Assembly (NCBI RefSeq): GCF_000003605.2
Contig: NW_003153751.1
Location: 26,756-70,749, forward strand
DNA from: Saccoglossus kowalevskii
Taxonomy: Eukaryota > Hemichordata > Enteropneusta > Harrimaniidae
DNA: 43,994 nt
Direction: 5' to 3'
Part shown: piece after piece, positions 22,273 to 33,301 of the stretch
Layout: each line of letters begins with the position of its first letter
How positions within the stretch are numbered: the first letter of the stretch is position 1
The notes under the pieces: generated by a model
Told to the model about the DNA's origin: nothing
Seen by the model: only the letters and a program-made list of their open reading frames with translations
The model's database searches: none
Translations under genes and position numbers: made by a program

Positions 22273-22611
22273 TCACGACAGCCTCCCACATTCGCCCAAC
22301 ATCGCCACATTGTTTGTACAACTATTTACACCAAGTAGATATCTGCAAAAATGTGTCTGTACCCTCCCGATGGTCTCCGAATATTCGTACCCCCATATCC
22401 CGCTACAATAACAAATAGCTGACACAATGATTGCATCAAACAAATTAAATGCACTATCCAATGGCATACCACCAAGTTTATTAACAGTATATAAATGTTT
22501 TTGTTCACTGTAAATCTGTTTTTTTTGGGGGGGGCGGTAAAATAATATGCATTCGATGGTATTTTCTTTTATGAACCCACTACAAATATTGTCAATTTTC
22601 CAAGACATCAA
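22273..22611 (-). pseudogene. LINE ORF2 C-terminal remnant
   Basis: The minus-strand frame contains LFDAIIVSAICYCSGIWGYE, then IGRVQTHFCRYLLGVNSCTN and NVAMLGECGRLS. This matches the layout after the reverse transcriptase in CR1/Jockey-group LINEs (Y-x-(S/A)-x-(I/V)-WG followed by a helical FC-LLG segment). Only this tail is present and both sides are open to AT-rich sequence, so it is a fragment. It belongs to a different lineage from the plus-strand LINE at 34.6-35.3 kb, judging by the residues. Confidence 0.7.
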
Positions 22612-23388
22612 AAAGAAACGTTTCAGGCATTATATATATATATCACTTTTTCATCATATGTTACCGAGAAAAATTGTGAGATATTGGGATATATGTTTGC
22701 CATAAAAAACAATAGTAATATGCCCCAAAACAGACAAAACATTCTAGCTTCACCGTATTTTATTGATCGAGTACAATGACCCCAAATTTTGTATTTCATT
22801 TTCTTCATTCTTGTAACATTTTTTACATGATACAAAAAATGTATATCATGTATATAAAAATAAAGAAACTGACAATAGTTTGTGTAGCACATTACTCTGA
22901 TAACGCAGACTTTGGCATATCACACAATACATTACACAAGTTATAATCCTCCTTGGCTGTTACTTGCGAACGTATCCACAACACAATCAATATCTATTTC
23001 TCGACGAATGTAGAGGACAGCTAGAGATGTCAATCTCTCTTGCCCCTTTTCAATGTGAAGATCTGCGCTCACACTCACAGCTTGTCACTGAAATGACCGC
23101 AGTTTTTGTAGTAAGACGAATATGTTTGAAAAGTATGTTTCATCGCATACTTTCAGTGCTGAAGCAACGCACTGGAGTAAATTGTTGACTGCGAGATGCT
23201 CTTCGACCTATACAACTCGAGATCGAACAATTTTGCTTTCACTATTGTCCAATAACACAGTCTATACCCACCAATACAATAAGTTGAATACATTTGGCAG
23301 ATTTATAACAGCTTGTCCATTTATAACAACTTTTTTGAATGACAGGCCTGATGCCGCATATAACTTGATGTCACGTGACACACATATT
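22612..23388. other. AT-rich non-coding DNA
   Basis: Frames on both strands (22623-22892 minus, 22964-23188 plus, 23122-23394 plus) have no motif. The minus stretch next to 22611 may be the 5' side of the LINE fragment but is not recognisable. Confidence 0.35.
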
Positions 23389-23554
23389 GCGTAGCTGGTA
23401 TAAAGTCTGACAGATAACAGAAAGATAANNNNNNNNNNNNNNNNNNNNNNNNNNNNNNNNNNNNNNNNNNNNNNNNNNNNNNNNNNNNNNNNNNNNNNNN
23501 NNNNNNNNNNNNNNNGCGTAGCTGGTATAAAGTTGACAGATAACAGAAAGATAA
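23389..23554. other. Assembly gap (87 N) with duplicated flanks
   Basis: The N run is 23429-23515. The 40 bases before it and the 39 bases after it (GCGTAGCTGGTATAAAG... to ...GATAACAGAAAGATAA) are the same except for one indel. This means either a tandem repeat lost in the gap or a false duplication at a contig join. Frames that translate through the Ns are not genes. Confidence 0.9.
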
Positions 23555-24888
23555 GCGACATTTTTGTTTTTCCAATTTCATTATGTACTGTTTGTGCGTA
23601 GATTTGCCGCCCCCCCCCCCCATAGTAAGAATTTCCCATTCTTACTCATAGACACATGTTGATTTGTATAGTAGAAGACGATATAACAACTCAATAAAAC
23701 TTCCAAGTACAGCGTCACCAATCTAAACGTCGAACATCGACGTAATTTTGAAAAAAACTATGTTTTTGAACCAGCCTGGAATGCAGAACATCGTGGTATA
23801 TTTATAATATCACGATTATCTGTCTGATAAGACATATGTATTAACTAACATTGCTATAAATACGACATACATTGTCATACAGTTTACATAGAGACCACAG
23901 CCAGCTGACTTGACCACATCTCAACGCTTTACCGCTTCCTCGTCAAAGTTGCGTCATCGTAGATCCATATAATACCCGTCATCTTCACGTTCGCTGGCGA
24001 CTGAATCTGAACACCCCCAACACACAAACGGTGAGTTTTTTTTAGTTTAATTAACTAATAAGGGTAGATATTTTTACCAGCCATGTAAAATCAGAGACAT
24101 AATTCACCGCACAGTGTATATACAGTCGGCGAGTTTTTGATTATAACTAATTAGGATAGACGTTATTTGTCATTTCACGGGATTTAAATGGTAAATATAT
24201 CCAATATACACCTGTTTAAATGAGACAGTGGACAATTATTTGGCTGTGCTGGCAGGTCTTCCAACCTCATACCCATTTCCTAAGCTGGCAAAAATACTAA
24301 AATGCAAACCCATTTTAGGCAGTGTATCGCAAAAATGTACATCTTCTCAGACTATGATTTTTTTACTTCAATTATGTGTGATGTTATTCTTTTCACGCAA
24401 GGCATTTTTTACGCTTTTAGTGAATTTCGAGGAGTTATTTATAATTTCAACAATGTTTTAGGAATGTGTAGATTTGTTTGCAGCACAGCAATATAGGTGC
24501 AATGGCGTAGCTTTGAAGTCGTGGAAAATATCTACCTCGATTGGCTATAGTTTAGATTCTGCCTACCCAAGTAATAATACATTATAGATATTATACAATA
24601 ATATCATGATAACAATGTTGTTTTATGAGTTGCACGATTGCGCATGAACTCAAAAAATTGATCGAGACCGGTCTGAACATTGGTTCAGCTCCGTTCATTT
24701 TGTAGAGATGATACCACCAACTGCACTAACTCGTGCACAAACATACTGTTGGGCATTATGTTGTTCGTAGAACTAAACTTCCTAGAACAGGATTGGAATA
24801 GTAAATTTTGAAATTCACATTAAATCTTATTTGGGCTGCATAGTAGAATCCCTGGTTGATCGTCTACGGGTGATGTCACCCGCCTACT
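23555..24888. other. Non-coding DNA
   Basis: No supported gene; small plus frames at 24228-24461 and 24302-24496 lack motifs. A poly-C run lies near 23609. Confidence 0.4.
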
Positions 24889-25046
24889 GTGTGGCGAGAT
24901 GTGAAACTAATATCTGTAGTTTGCGTTGTTTCTATTAGCTATGCGGATAACTTGACATCTGTACAAAAATTAATCCCGACCTCTGATCGATTGTTACTTT
25001 ACGGCGATGTAAATTCCTTGGAAATAACTTTCAATGGATACTGTTT

Positions 25047-25441
25047 ATGTATCGTGCGATTGGTAGGCCCATTAGCTGTATTCATCTCAGCGGATCTTAC
25101 GATTTTGTACGGTCGTGCCGTGAACTAGTTTCGTTACGGCGTCAGAATGCCATTTTTATCCTCTACACTGTGCATTATCACAATATCCTACACTTTTATT
25201 GTATACCCTTAACTTCCGGTAGCAGGATGTTCTCTCTCGGAGGGCAGTCAAATATTCGGTCGAACGGCTTCGCCGAAATTGCGCATGTAAACTTGACAAG
25301 CGAATATATAGATTGTTATTTTCATGGTGGTTTGAGTACCGGGTGTAGTTTCGCGTATTTCGTCACCAGTGACCTCGACATGATGTCATTCTCCGCCCGT
25401 GAAGTAGATGATTCGGGCCAATGCAATGTTAATACATGGTG
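25047..25441 (+). CDS. Unassigned long frame, possible exon or decayed element ORF
   Basis: A 131-codon frame is open in AT-rich DNA where this length is not expected often. Its last 75 residues (after a possible acceptor CTTCCGGTAG near 25222) have a balanced composition with several Cys residues, for example HVNLTSEYIDCYFHGGLSTG, and end in CNVNTW before TGA. A neighbouring frame from 24889 has a hydrophobic start (KLISVVCVVSISYA) but begins with GTG, not ATG. I do not recognise a family, and no upstream partner exon is visible. Confidence 0.25.
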
Positions 25442-25666
25442 ATACGTTTTTCATGAAAGAAATTAATATCACAATGCACATTTAATAGCAGCTATATGAA
25501 TTTTTCAAAATTGCTTTAGTGTTCAAATACATTCACAAGTCCTTTATAATGCCAAGGGCAAACTTTCTTTCTTAATGGCATTGTGTTACTTCCGTCAGCA
25601 TGAAATGACCAGCGCTTCAAAATTCATTTTCCCGAGTGCAGTTTTTGTCAAGCCGATCAGGCGTTC

Positions 25667-25975
25667 TCAAAAACTCCCTTGCCTGGGAGCTCGTTTAGGT
25701 ATGACCATCCACGTTAACTGTATTTTCAGCGAGAAGTTTAGGTGATGACAATGGTTTATGCAATTCGTGGATGCCGCCAAATAAGTCGATGCGTTATCGG
25801 AATCGCCTTGCTGCAAATCGTCGAAAGCTAACATGAACGAATGCCCTGACAGGTCGGGTACAAGTTCCAAGTGTACACTGCGGGTTACCGCACATGTGAA
25901 CAAACTTACACAATGCACCGATAAAATCAACCCCGGTGACAGTCACACGGTATTTCAGAACCGGCGCGTCTTATC
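25667..25975 (-). pseudogene. BEL/Pao retrotransposon integrase remnant
   Basis: The minus strand encodes VTGVDFIGAL at its start, then LFTCAVTRSVHLELVPDLSG, SFMLAFDDLQQG, and DNASTYLAASTN. This is the order of motifs in the catalytic core of BEL/Pao integrases (GVDFTGAL, FTC..TRAVHLEL, D-x5-F..A..RF, DN..T). The first part is in a different frame from the rest, so there is at least one frameshift. The rest of gag-pol is absent. The reading direction implies that the element's 5' end lay to the right. Confidence 0.78.
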
Positions 25976-26632
25976 ACGCTGCTATCAGGGGTAAAATCTT
26001 CTACCTGGGGTTCTCCACACTTGTCAGGGGGAAATCTCGTCTCGTCTCTCTATCGCGTCCCCTTGAGGTACGGGATCGGGAATGTCACTTTTACCTTACA
26101 GTCAAATAAGACACGCACAACGAAATACGTTTCAACTCTCGTCTTAGTCGATCAGTCGAGCACTCTATAAGACACAGCGCCCTGTGGAAAAAATCCCCAA
26201 GACTCTCTTAGACTGCGTCAACACTCGCCCCAAGGCTCTCCAGGACTGGACCACGACTCTCAGGACTGCACTCTCTCTACTGCGTCTATCGTGATGTGCT
26301 CCCCAAGACCAACTCAAACTCTCTTTATTCATTTTCAAAACTCTAACCAATTACAATGCAGTAAAAAGATTCTAGGGCGTAACCTTCAATCATAAAGCCA
26401 ATCACACTAAGTACTGAATACGTCATATCTTTTGATTAATCGTTCACTACATTAATAACTATGAATATAAACTGTCAGAATCGCGACGGTTATCTGGTAA
26501 TTAGTTCCAAATCACCGAGCCAAGTTCCGTCCAAAACTTCAAATAGGCCTAAACGATGACAGACATAACACAGCAATTCGCTCGTAATCAACTAATTAAG
26601 TCGGTTAACAGATACGCAAAAACAAATTCATG
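25976..26632. other. Probable retroelement-derived flank
   Basis: This C/T-rich stretch upstream (on the minus strand) of the integrase remnant contains CTCTCC- and GACTCTC-type words and no coding sequence. GCGTCTTATCAC at its left (about 25966) recurs at about 27156, next to the right copy of the direct repeat, so it may be LTR or internal element sequence. Confidence 0.35.
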
Positions 26633-26757
26633 ACACTGCATACATTTGGTTATTTGTCTAGTTTAGTAGATGCTCGGGTGTTACATTTCCCACGCTTAAG
26701 GTTTATATATGCAATGTAATGTGAGAAAGCCTACCCGCATGGCGCAAACATGACATC
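26633..26757. repeat. Direct repeat, left copy (possible LTR piece)
   Basis: CACTGCATACATTTGGTTAT through TTACATTTCCCACGCTTAAGG and GCAATGTAATGTGAGAAA to GGCGCAAACATGACA is repeated at 27168-27278. The left copy has about a dozen extra bases (CCTACCCGCAT). The position next to the BEL/Pao remnant suggests LTR fragments. Confidence 0.6.
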
Positions 26758-27167
26758 GGTATTTTCCTGAACCATTAAGTTGTAAGGTCATAACGATTTG
26801 AAATATATGCATATCCTAATTTGATTCGTGTCTTCTAAGTTTCTCGTTTGGGTGTCCTCGCGGCGTCTTCACCGGTGGTCTAGTGTGTGTCGCGATGTCT
26901 TCTTCTGCGTTGTCTTGATTGAGTAGGTGTATCGCGATACCCTCACCGTCGAACGCTAAAAACATTTCCCACCACCAAGGGGTCCATTAGATCTTGAGAC
27001 CGAACACCAAAATCATTCACACGCAGTCAGTTGTGTATCATTACAAGTAGAATCTTTAATTGCCAACATCTATCAACATCATCGCTCCACTCCAAAACCC
27101 CGACCTCCAATCTCTCTTTTAACCCCCGTTATCGATGCCAATTTACAGCTGCGGTCGCGTCTTATCA
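26758..27167. other. Spacer between the two direct repeats
   Basis: Moderately GC-rich DNA with TCGCGATG-type words and no frame with a recognisable domain. Confidence 0.35.
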
Positions 27168-27278
27168 CACTGCATAAATTTGGTTATTTGTCTAATTTAG
27201 TAGGTGCGTGGGTGTTACATTTCCCACGCTTAAGGTTTAGATATGCAATGTAATGTGAGAAATGGCGCAAACATGACA
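27168..27278. repeat. Direct repeat, right copy (possible LTR piece)
   Basis: It is collinear with 26633-26757 apart from the short deletion after GTGAGAAA. Confidence 0.6.
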
Positions 27279-28135
27279 ATATAGTCAGTTGCACCGTAAG
27301 CTTGCATCTGCGAAAATATGTAATTCACAATATTTATTCAAGCTATTCGTGGTTTCCATAGTTCTTGCACAAACAATTTTGCTTTAACAGTTACTGGCGA
27401 CAAGATCCCTAACACAACTAACAGTTTCGCTGCCGGTTACCGGTAGACAAAAGTTTAACATTACTGTAAAAACCTGCATGCTTCACCGGCAGTGGTTGAC
27501 CCGGAGACGTAAACATATAAATCATTGCGTAGTAGGTGCCATACAGTTAGATTGAATATGAATATTACTGCTTCACTGTAAATCAAGTAGCGGTGGACCT
27601 TCAAAATTGGATTGTCATTAGCTTTGCAACTACCGTCATATACTATACGTCACGTATTGGTGTTGGTGTTGTTTCGGAGTTCTTTTTTACTGGATGATGG
27701 GATGAATAATGTCCTGATTCGGTATCATCTTCAATTTCTATTTCAATTTATTGTAAGTGTTTTCTAATTAAGCGATCGTTCATTTGAATAAGTTCAGGCG
27801 TTAATTAGTAGGTAGTGGAGCATGATCACTCTTCCAATGTAACTTGGCAATAAATTTGTTACCTTCTCTGCGCAGATGAGTAGTAGAATATTGTTTATTC
27901 TGTTCATGATTGTTAGTAGTAATAATATCATAACACACTGGACTCAATGTCACAGAAACGGCAAAGTGACTAGTCTAGTTGCGTGTTTATATTTACTTGA
28001 TCAATGTCAGCAGGGTTTGTTCTCATTGACGACGACGTCATCGACGAGACTGGGGGAATGTCGTTCAGAAGTTTCACATACATTGTAGACATGTTTCCGC
28101 GAAATCGGATGCAATAAACGCGACCATATTGTTTG
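27279..28135. other. Upstream region of the ZU5 gene
   Basis: No domain-bearing frame is seen. The last 120 bases before 28136 are richer in CpG than the surroundings and contain ACGTCATCGACG, a half-CREB/ATF-like word. If the first exon call at 28136 is right, this holds the 5'UTR and promoter. No clear TATA box is placed. Confidence 0.3.
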
Positions 28136-28172
28136 ATGATAAAAAGCAAAGTACCAGACACAATGGCAACTG
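28136..28172 (+). CDS. Possible first coding exon of the ZU5-UPA-DED gene (short A-like exon, A0)
   Basis: From the ATG at 28136 the frame reads MIKSKVPDTMAT and leaves one base of the next codon at the donor G|GTAAGAAA (28172/28173). KSKVPDTM is the end of the repeated A exon, and the downstream intron sequence also matches A2, so this is a 5'-truncated copy of the A cassette that has gained an in-frame ATG. Its phase 1 donor fits every downstream cassette exon. The ATG context is poor (T at -3), so the true start could instead be the internal ATG of A1 or A2, or lie further upstream. Confidence 0.4.
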
Positions 28173-28270
28173 GTAAGAAATATTCAAATATGCCATTTGC
28201 ACGCCAAGCCCTAATACAGTGTATGAAATATGCTGTGCTGTTGTCAAAAGTAATCACAATTGTTGCCCAT

Positions 28271-29437
28271 TGTCACGAGGTCACGGGATCAAATATTACC
28301 CCAAAATATCAAAAAGTATACAATACTTTTACCACCTCGTGTGCGGTTCTTAACCAATATAAAATTACACAATTCGTGCAACACAGGTATAATTTAGACT
28401 GATGGGCTCCAGTAGAGTTCAATATAACTATATGCACATACATTTTGTATAAGCAGCAATAATGCACACCAGCCAATCTTACACATACAACACTACACAT
28501 GAATTACGTGAAACCATAGTTTATTTGACACACAAAACATATGCTTGCTACAGTTCTCTCCGTCGGTATCGTCCGCCCCTGCAGAGGTTCAGCACAACAC
28601 GCGGCCCTCACCACGCACCAACGCAACTATATTATTGGTAAGAGGAGAGGGTTACGAAATTTCGCACTGTAGACACTACAGCAAAGTCGGTAACGACCCT
28701 ACGAATAGGGGAGGAACGGCGTACCCTACTAGTCACGTAAATCAGTGCCATGCACTCCTGAAATGTTACATATTAAAATAAACTGGCCAGGAAAATAACA
28801 ATTTTAGAAATTAACAAGATAATATAATAACTCAAAGCCCAAGATTAACTAGTGTGTGTGTAGGAATGTGTGAACAGTGTCAGTCGGCGGCGTCGCCCGG
28901 TGAATTATAAGAAGCCAGCAACAGTAGTTAGCGACTTGAACTCTACCTTCTCATCCACAGCGCCAAGGCTTCCTTCCCGGTTAGACTTCAGACTGATGTT
29001 CAACGCCGGGTTCGATTATGGTAGTATGTGGTGGCCCTGTTCGCCGCTTCCAGGGTCGTACAAAGCGTGGATCGTTGGTCACGATCTCCAGCAGCAGCAA
29101 CAACCCAGCACCACGCTGTCTCAGTCTTTAAATACCATGCCATCATGTGGCTAATTGTGTCAATCACTAATTGGTCTTCGACACCTGTTCATCACACAGA
29201 TACTCGTCCAGCAGTGTACAGGTGCGACTTCGAGGTCACATAACAGGTACTTTCTGTACGTGTAGTGTCAAATGCGGCTACCTACTGGGCTATAAAACCT
29301 ATCTCTGGGCTGTTATCAATTTATACTATAACAATGAATTAATAAATACAAAATTACATCTTGCGTGTATAACGCATAATAACAAGTGTGTCTATTTAAT
29401 AATACAGTTTCTGGTATGATTCAAACACCTCATGATA
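28271..29437. mobile_element. 1.17-kb insertion with 5-bp target duplication (solo LTR or non-autonomous element)
   Basis: CCCAT stands at both edges (28266-28270 and 29438-29442), while the uninterrupted paralogous site after exon A2 (near 31750) has a single CCCAT followed by ATAGCG. The insertion starts TGTCACGAGGTCACGGGATC and ends with the complement of TATCATGAGGTGTTTGAATC, so the ends are short imperfect inverted repeats. A 5-bp duplication and a TGTCACG start fit a solo LTR (TATAAAACC near 29291, AATAAATA near 29340), though the end is TA, not CA. Frames at 28545-28781, 28870-29154 and 29028-29243 have no recognised domain. Confidence 0.75.
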
Positions 29438-29727
29438 CCCATATAGCGTTGACCTTAATTAAAGTTTAATTTTTGTCTTATTTAGGGTTAGACCATTTAA
29501 AAACTCTGGAATGGCTGAATTAAAAAATCATGGAAATAAAATCCTACAGGTATCAATAACACAACCAAATTTCCGGACTCCTATTTCTCAGGGAAACCAT
29601 TACACACAGACACAATAAAACATGCAGTGAATTATCAATAAAAAAATAGCACACATTTATTTGAAGAAAAAAAAAGGATTTTGTATTTTTCTCTAATCAA
29701 GTTCTGTTTTTATTTTGATAAATCCAG

Positions 29728-29841
29728 TTACACATAGCATGGCAATTAGAAAAAATGGGACAGGAGGGAAAGCAAAGACTACAACTGCAACAAAGAAGAC
29801 AGCTGCTACAAAGAGCAAAGTACCAGACACAATGGAAACTG
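29728..29841 (+). CDS. Cassette exon A1 of the ZU5-UPA-DED gene
   Basis: A 114-nt exon (38 codons, phase 1-1) between acceptor AAATCCAG and donor G|GTAAGAAA. The product is Lys/Thr-rich: NGTGGKAKTTTATKK, then TAATKSKVPDTMET. It is low-complexity and likely disordered. It differs from A2 at several residues near the start (HSMAIRK against RSMTSEK). It contains an internal ATG that could serve as a start codon. Confidence 0.6.
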
Positions 29842-30179
29842 GTAAGAAATTTTCAAATATGTCACTTGCACGCCAATCCGTAATACAGTGTAACAGTGTA
29901 TGGAATATATGCTGGGATGTTAGCAAAACTAATCAGAATTGTTGTCACATATAGTAGTGACATTAATTAAAGTTTTATTTTATCTTATTAAGGGCAGGCC
30001 ATTAGAAACTCTGGAATGGCAGAATTAAACAAAATCATGGAAATAAAGTCCTACAGGGATCAATAATAAAACCAAATTTCTGCACTCCTATTTCTTTGGA
30101 TAAAACATTACACACAGACACAATAAAACATGTAGTGAATTATCAATAAAAAAATAGCACAATTTTATTTGAAGAAAAA

Positions 30180-31195
30180 AAAATATTTTGTATAGTTTTT
30201 CTGCCATCTCTCATTTACAAAATATAAAAGTGTTTACAACTACTTAGTTAGTCCCTGTTTCAGGCGCAGCCTGAAAGACGGACCATCAATTCTTATTTCA
30301 ATTTTCTGTCTGTGACATCTCTAACATTTTCTCAGAAATGCTGCAGCAGGTTGATGAACAAGTCTCTGCCGAATATGCACGTAATTTTTTTTACAGATCT
30401 TAAAATCCTACGTGGGTCTTTTTCATGATTTTCATCCAAAATTACCACTCCCTGCTGCACTGACAGAGCAACTGAGCATGGTCAGAATAAATAATTACCT
30501 TAGATTGTAATGCTAGGGTTTTTAGGGATGTCATGACCTGGTCATGACCTTGATCTGAACCAATGACAGATGGGTCGTACCATTACCAATTTCAGTGGAA
30601 AAATGTAGAGGGGTGTCAGGGCTACATTTTGATGGGAATTATAGTGGTGATACTGAAACAAACCCAGGTCCTGGTAATATACAAAGATCTGAATTAACAA
30701 AGAAGTCAAGTTGTTATTAAAGGTACATCAATGTTTACTCAGATTTATGAATGCAGTTTCTTGAGCATGTATGAGACATAGTTTGGTTGCACTTGTGTAC
30801 TCTGAGATTTTGGACCGGATCAATGAAAGTTTTCAGTTATCTGATTAAGGGAAATCACTTTATGATGAGTTGTACCCACATAGAGTACATATTAATTCAA
30901 TTGTTTGCAATGTTCCATGTATCATTTTAACACGAGTATCTTATAATTAAATAAAGGGGACTGTGACATTCATGTCTTGTTGAAGCTGTGTATAATATCA
31001 TTCCATTGTTTCAGTCAATGCGACATAAACATTTCTTTTATTTTACTTCATTTGTGTTCTGGTGGTAGTTACATTTTCTCTTTTAAACATAGCTTTACTA
31101 GAATATGTTTTTAATTAGTGACATTGTATTGTGTTCAATTTGTTGGTATAATATTATACACGTTTACAATTGATTTGAATATCTTTCAATACTAG
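30180..31195. other. Intron between A1 and B1
   Basis: The part from about 30250 to 31000 is absent from the other cassette units and carries no recognised coding sequence. The last 170 bases before exon B1 are the conserved upstream intron of the B cassette. Confidence 0.5.
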
Positions 31196-31264
31196 GTGCA
31201 CTACTCACAGCAAAGCGCAAAAGGAAATGTAATGAAGACCAGTCTCTGGAACAGGAAGTAGCTG
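31196..31264 (+). CDS. Cassette exon B1, basic cluster
   Basis: A 69-nt exon (23 codons, phase 1-1) between acceptor CAATACTAG and donor G|GTATGTTT. The product is ALLTAKRKRKCNEDQSLEQE followed by VA. KRKRK is a strong candidate for a monopartite nuclear localisation signal, or a charged stop next to a membrane segment. Splicing A1 to B1 gives Gly at the junction, and B1 to A2 gives Val, both in frame. Confidence 0.62.
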
Positions 31265-31542
31265 GTATGTTTATTCCACTTTTATTGTGTGTAATCTTGT
31301 CATTATATAGATATCAAGCCCAAATAGTTCATAGTAACATGTTAAAAGAATTCTGTGTACATTCATTTGTTTTATAATCCAAAATATTCACTGTGTCTAC
31401 AGATTAATTATTGCTATTTAGTAACCATAATGCATTTTTGGGCCACGTACAGTAGTTATAATTTTACAAAATTTGTGTAGATATATTTACGAGAAACAGT
31501 GCACTTTTCTCCAATAATTTTTTTTTATTTTGATAAATCCAG

Positions 31543-31656
31543 TTACCCGTAGCATGACAAGTGAAAAAAATGGGACAGGAGGGAAAGCAAAGACTACAAC
31601 TGTAACAAAAAAGACAGCTGTGACAAAGAGCAAAGTACCAGACACAATGGAAACTG
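31543..31656 (+). CDS. Cassette exon A2 of the ZU5-UPA-DED gene
   Basis: A 114-nt exon, phase 1-1, with product TRSMTSEKNGTGGKAKTT followed by TVTKKTAVTKSKVPDTMET. It is the last cassette exon before ZU5 and splices to the ZU5 exon in phase 1 (Glu at the junction). If the donor is not used, the frame stays open for 66 codons into the intron, through a hydrophobic stretch. Confidence 0.62.
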
Positions 31657-32506
31657 GTAAGAAATATTCAAATATGCCATTTGCACGCCAAGCCCTAATA
31701 CAGTGTATGAAATATGCTGTGCTGTTGTCAAAAGTAATCACAATTGTTGCCCATATAGCGGTGACATTAATTAAAGTTTTATTTTATCTTATTAAACTCT
31801 GGAATGGCAGAATTAAAAAAATCATGGAAATAAAATCCTACAGGTATCACTAACAGAACGAAATTTCTGCACTCATATCTCTCAGGGAAAACATTACACA
31901 CAGTATTTTAAAAAAATGATGTGAATAAAAAAAATATTTTTGGATAGTTTTTCGCCAACTTATTTGTGTTGAAATTTATTGAAATCAGACCACTGGCACA
32001 AAGTACTTCCCTCCAAGATTATCTTCACCAAATCTCATAGTTAATAACTCATTTATTTAAAAATTTAACCGGTATAACAAATCTTCTGTTAAAAGCTAAT
32101 AATATCACCCCTGGGTTTGTCGTTCTAAATAACCTGTGGACTCGTTATTATGATATTACATAACTGCACTCTACTTTTCAAATAATTGTTTGTATGAAAC
32201 AACAGCTCACAGTTAAGAACCAATCAGATCACTGGGGTTAACACTAGTTTCAATTACCGGTTATATACAATCTTATGACATCGAATGAGTCAAACAATGT
32301 CATCAAAACTGATATTGCCTATGACCTTTAAAATAATGGGTAAAACATCGGATGAAAACTGTTATAATTTTTGTAAGTTCAAATGCAAAGGTCCACGTTT
32401 TCAAATTTGAACAACCCAATATAATATGAAAAGAATAGTCTGGCTGTTCATTGACATTACTTGAATGTTTAATGTGTGTGTGTATTTGTGTGTTTTTTTT
32501 CTACAG

Positions 32507-33123
32507 AAACTCCTGCTACAAAATATCCTTATGTCATTGATAGATCCGATGTATCTGACTTGCCAGACTTCAAACCATCCTTCGACAGGAGATATGTCGC
32601 AGGAATGTTTGATATCAATGGAGGTAGCTTGATTTTACCAGATACAGGAGTGAAACTCTACATACCAAAAGGTGCCATAAAGAAAGGAATCAAGCAACCT
32701 GTTTTTATTTGCGTGACTGACGAGAAGCAATACCAGGTTCCTCTGAAAACAAATGAAGTTGCCCTAACACCAACTGTATTCTGTGGTCCAAATGTTCTGA
32801 AATTTCAGACATACATATATTTAACACTACCACACCAAGCAAAATCAATTGACAATGTCGGTGACTTTAACATTCTATTTACGCCCACTGATATTGATAA
32901 AAATACGGCCTGGGAAAAATACATCGATGTACAGAAAGTCATCTCTAGTGATACCATTACGCTGCTCATTAATCATTTCACTGGGTTTGGGGTTACGGGG
33001 AAAAAGGCGATTAAAAAACAGTCAACACCAAAAAAGAAGTACATAAAGGTCTATCCATATATTCAAAAATGTGTGGATGAAATGAAGTTAAGAGTCCATT
33101 GTATACATCCAGATATGGGTTGG
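32507..33123 (+). CDS. ZU5 domain exon (start of UPA) of the ZU5-UPA-DED gene
   Basis: A 617-nt exon from acceptor TTTTCTACAG to donor TGG|GTAAGT; it enters in phase 1 and leaves in phase 0. After about 30 acidic linker residues comes a full ZU5 domain (about residues 34-165 of the exon): MFDINGGSLILPDTGVKLYI, PKGAI, LTPTVFCGPNVLKF, YIYLTLPHQA, and a closing INHFTGFGVTG. These are the conserved landmarks of UNC5, ankyrin and PIDD ZU5 domains (GG-L-LP-TGV-L-IP-GAI; L-P-V-CGP-G-KF; HFT-F). A basic spacer (KKQSTPKKK) leads into the first UPA strands (YIQKCVDEMKLRVHCIHPD). No HFS autoproteolysis serine is seen: the PIDD-type HF[S/T] site reads HFT here. It probably acts as an intracellular adaptor module. 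Confidence 0.9.
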
Positions 33124-33301
33124 GTAAGTAAATGTCTTGTATTGCTAATGTGACTAAAGAATCATTGTTAGAGGTGGGCGTCCCATACATGGAATATATT
33201 TGTTTTTGCCTGTAATGTGAAAGGAATGTGTTATAACAATTATGTACGTAGCATTGTTGTCGTCGTCATTGTTGTTTTTGTTGTAGTAGTTGATGTAATT
33301 A

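Larger units (their letters stand above)
28142..31990 (+). repeat. Tandem cassette array 1 (A0, A1, B1, A2 with their introns)
   Basis: Exons and surrounding introns repeat together: TTTTATTTTGATAAATCCAG before exon A, GTAAGAAATTTTCAAATATG after it, ATTAATTAAAGTTTTATTTT, CTGGAATGGCAGAATTAA and CATGGAAATAAA further down, and TGTGTTCAATTTGTTGGTAT before exon B. The unit is about 1 kb. Copy A0 is cut by an insertion at 28271-29437. The tail of that unit joins directly to A1 with no B exon between, so one B exon was deleted. The array ends near 31990, before the ZU5 exon. Confidence 0.8.

Noticed and set aside
23262..23639. 100- and 125-codon minus-strand frames across the N run
   Set aside because: They translate through 87 unknown bases and duplicated flanks.
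29028..29419. Overlapping plus frames inside the 28271-29437 insertion
   Set aside because: No domain recognised and borders do not match splice signals; treated as non-coding element sequence.
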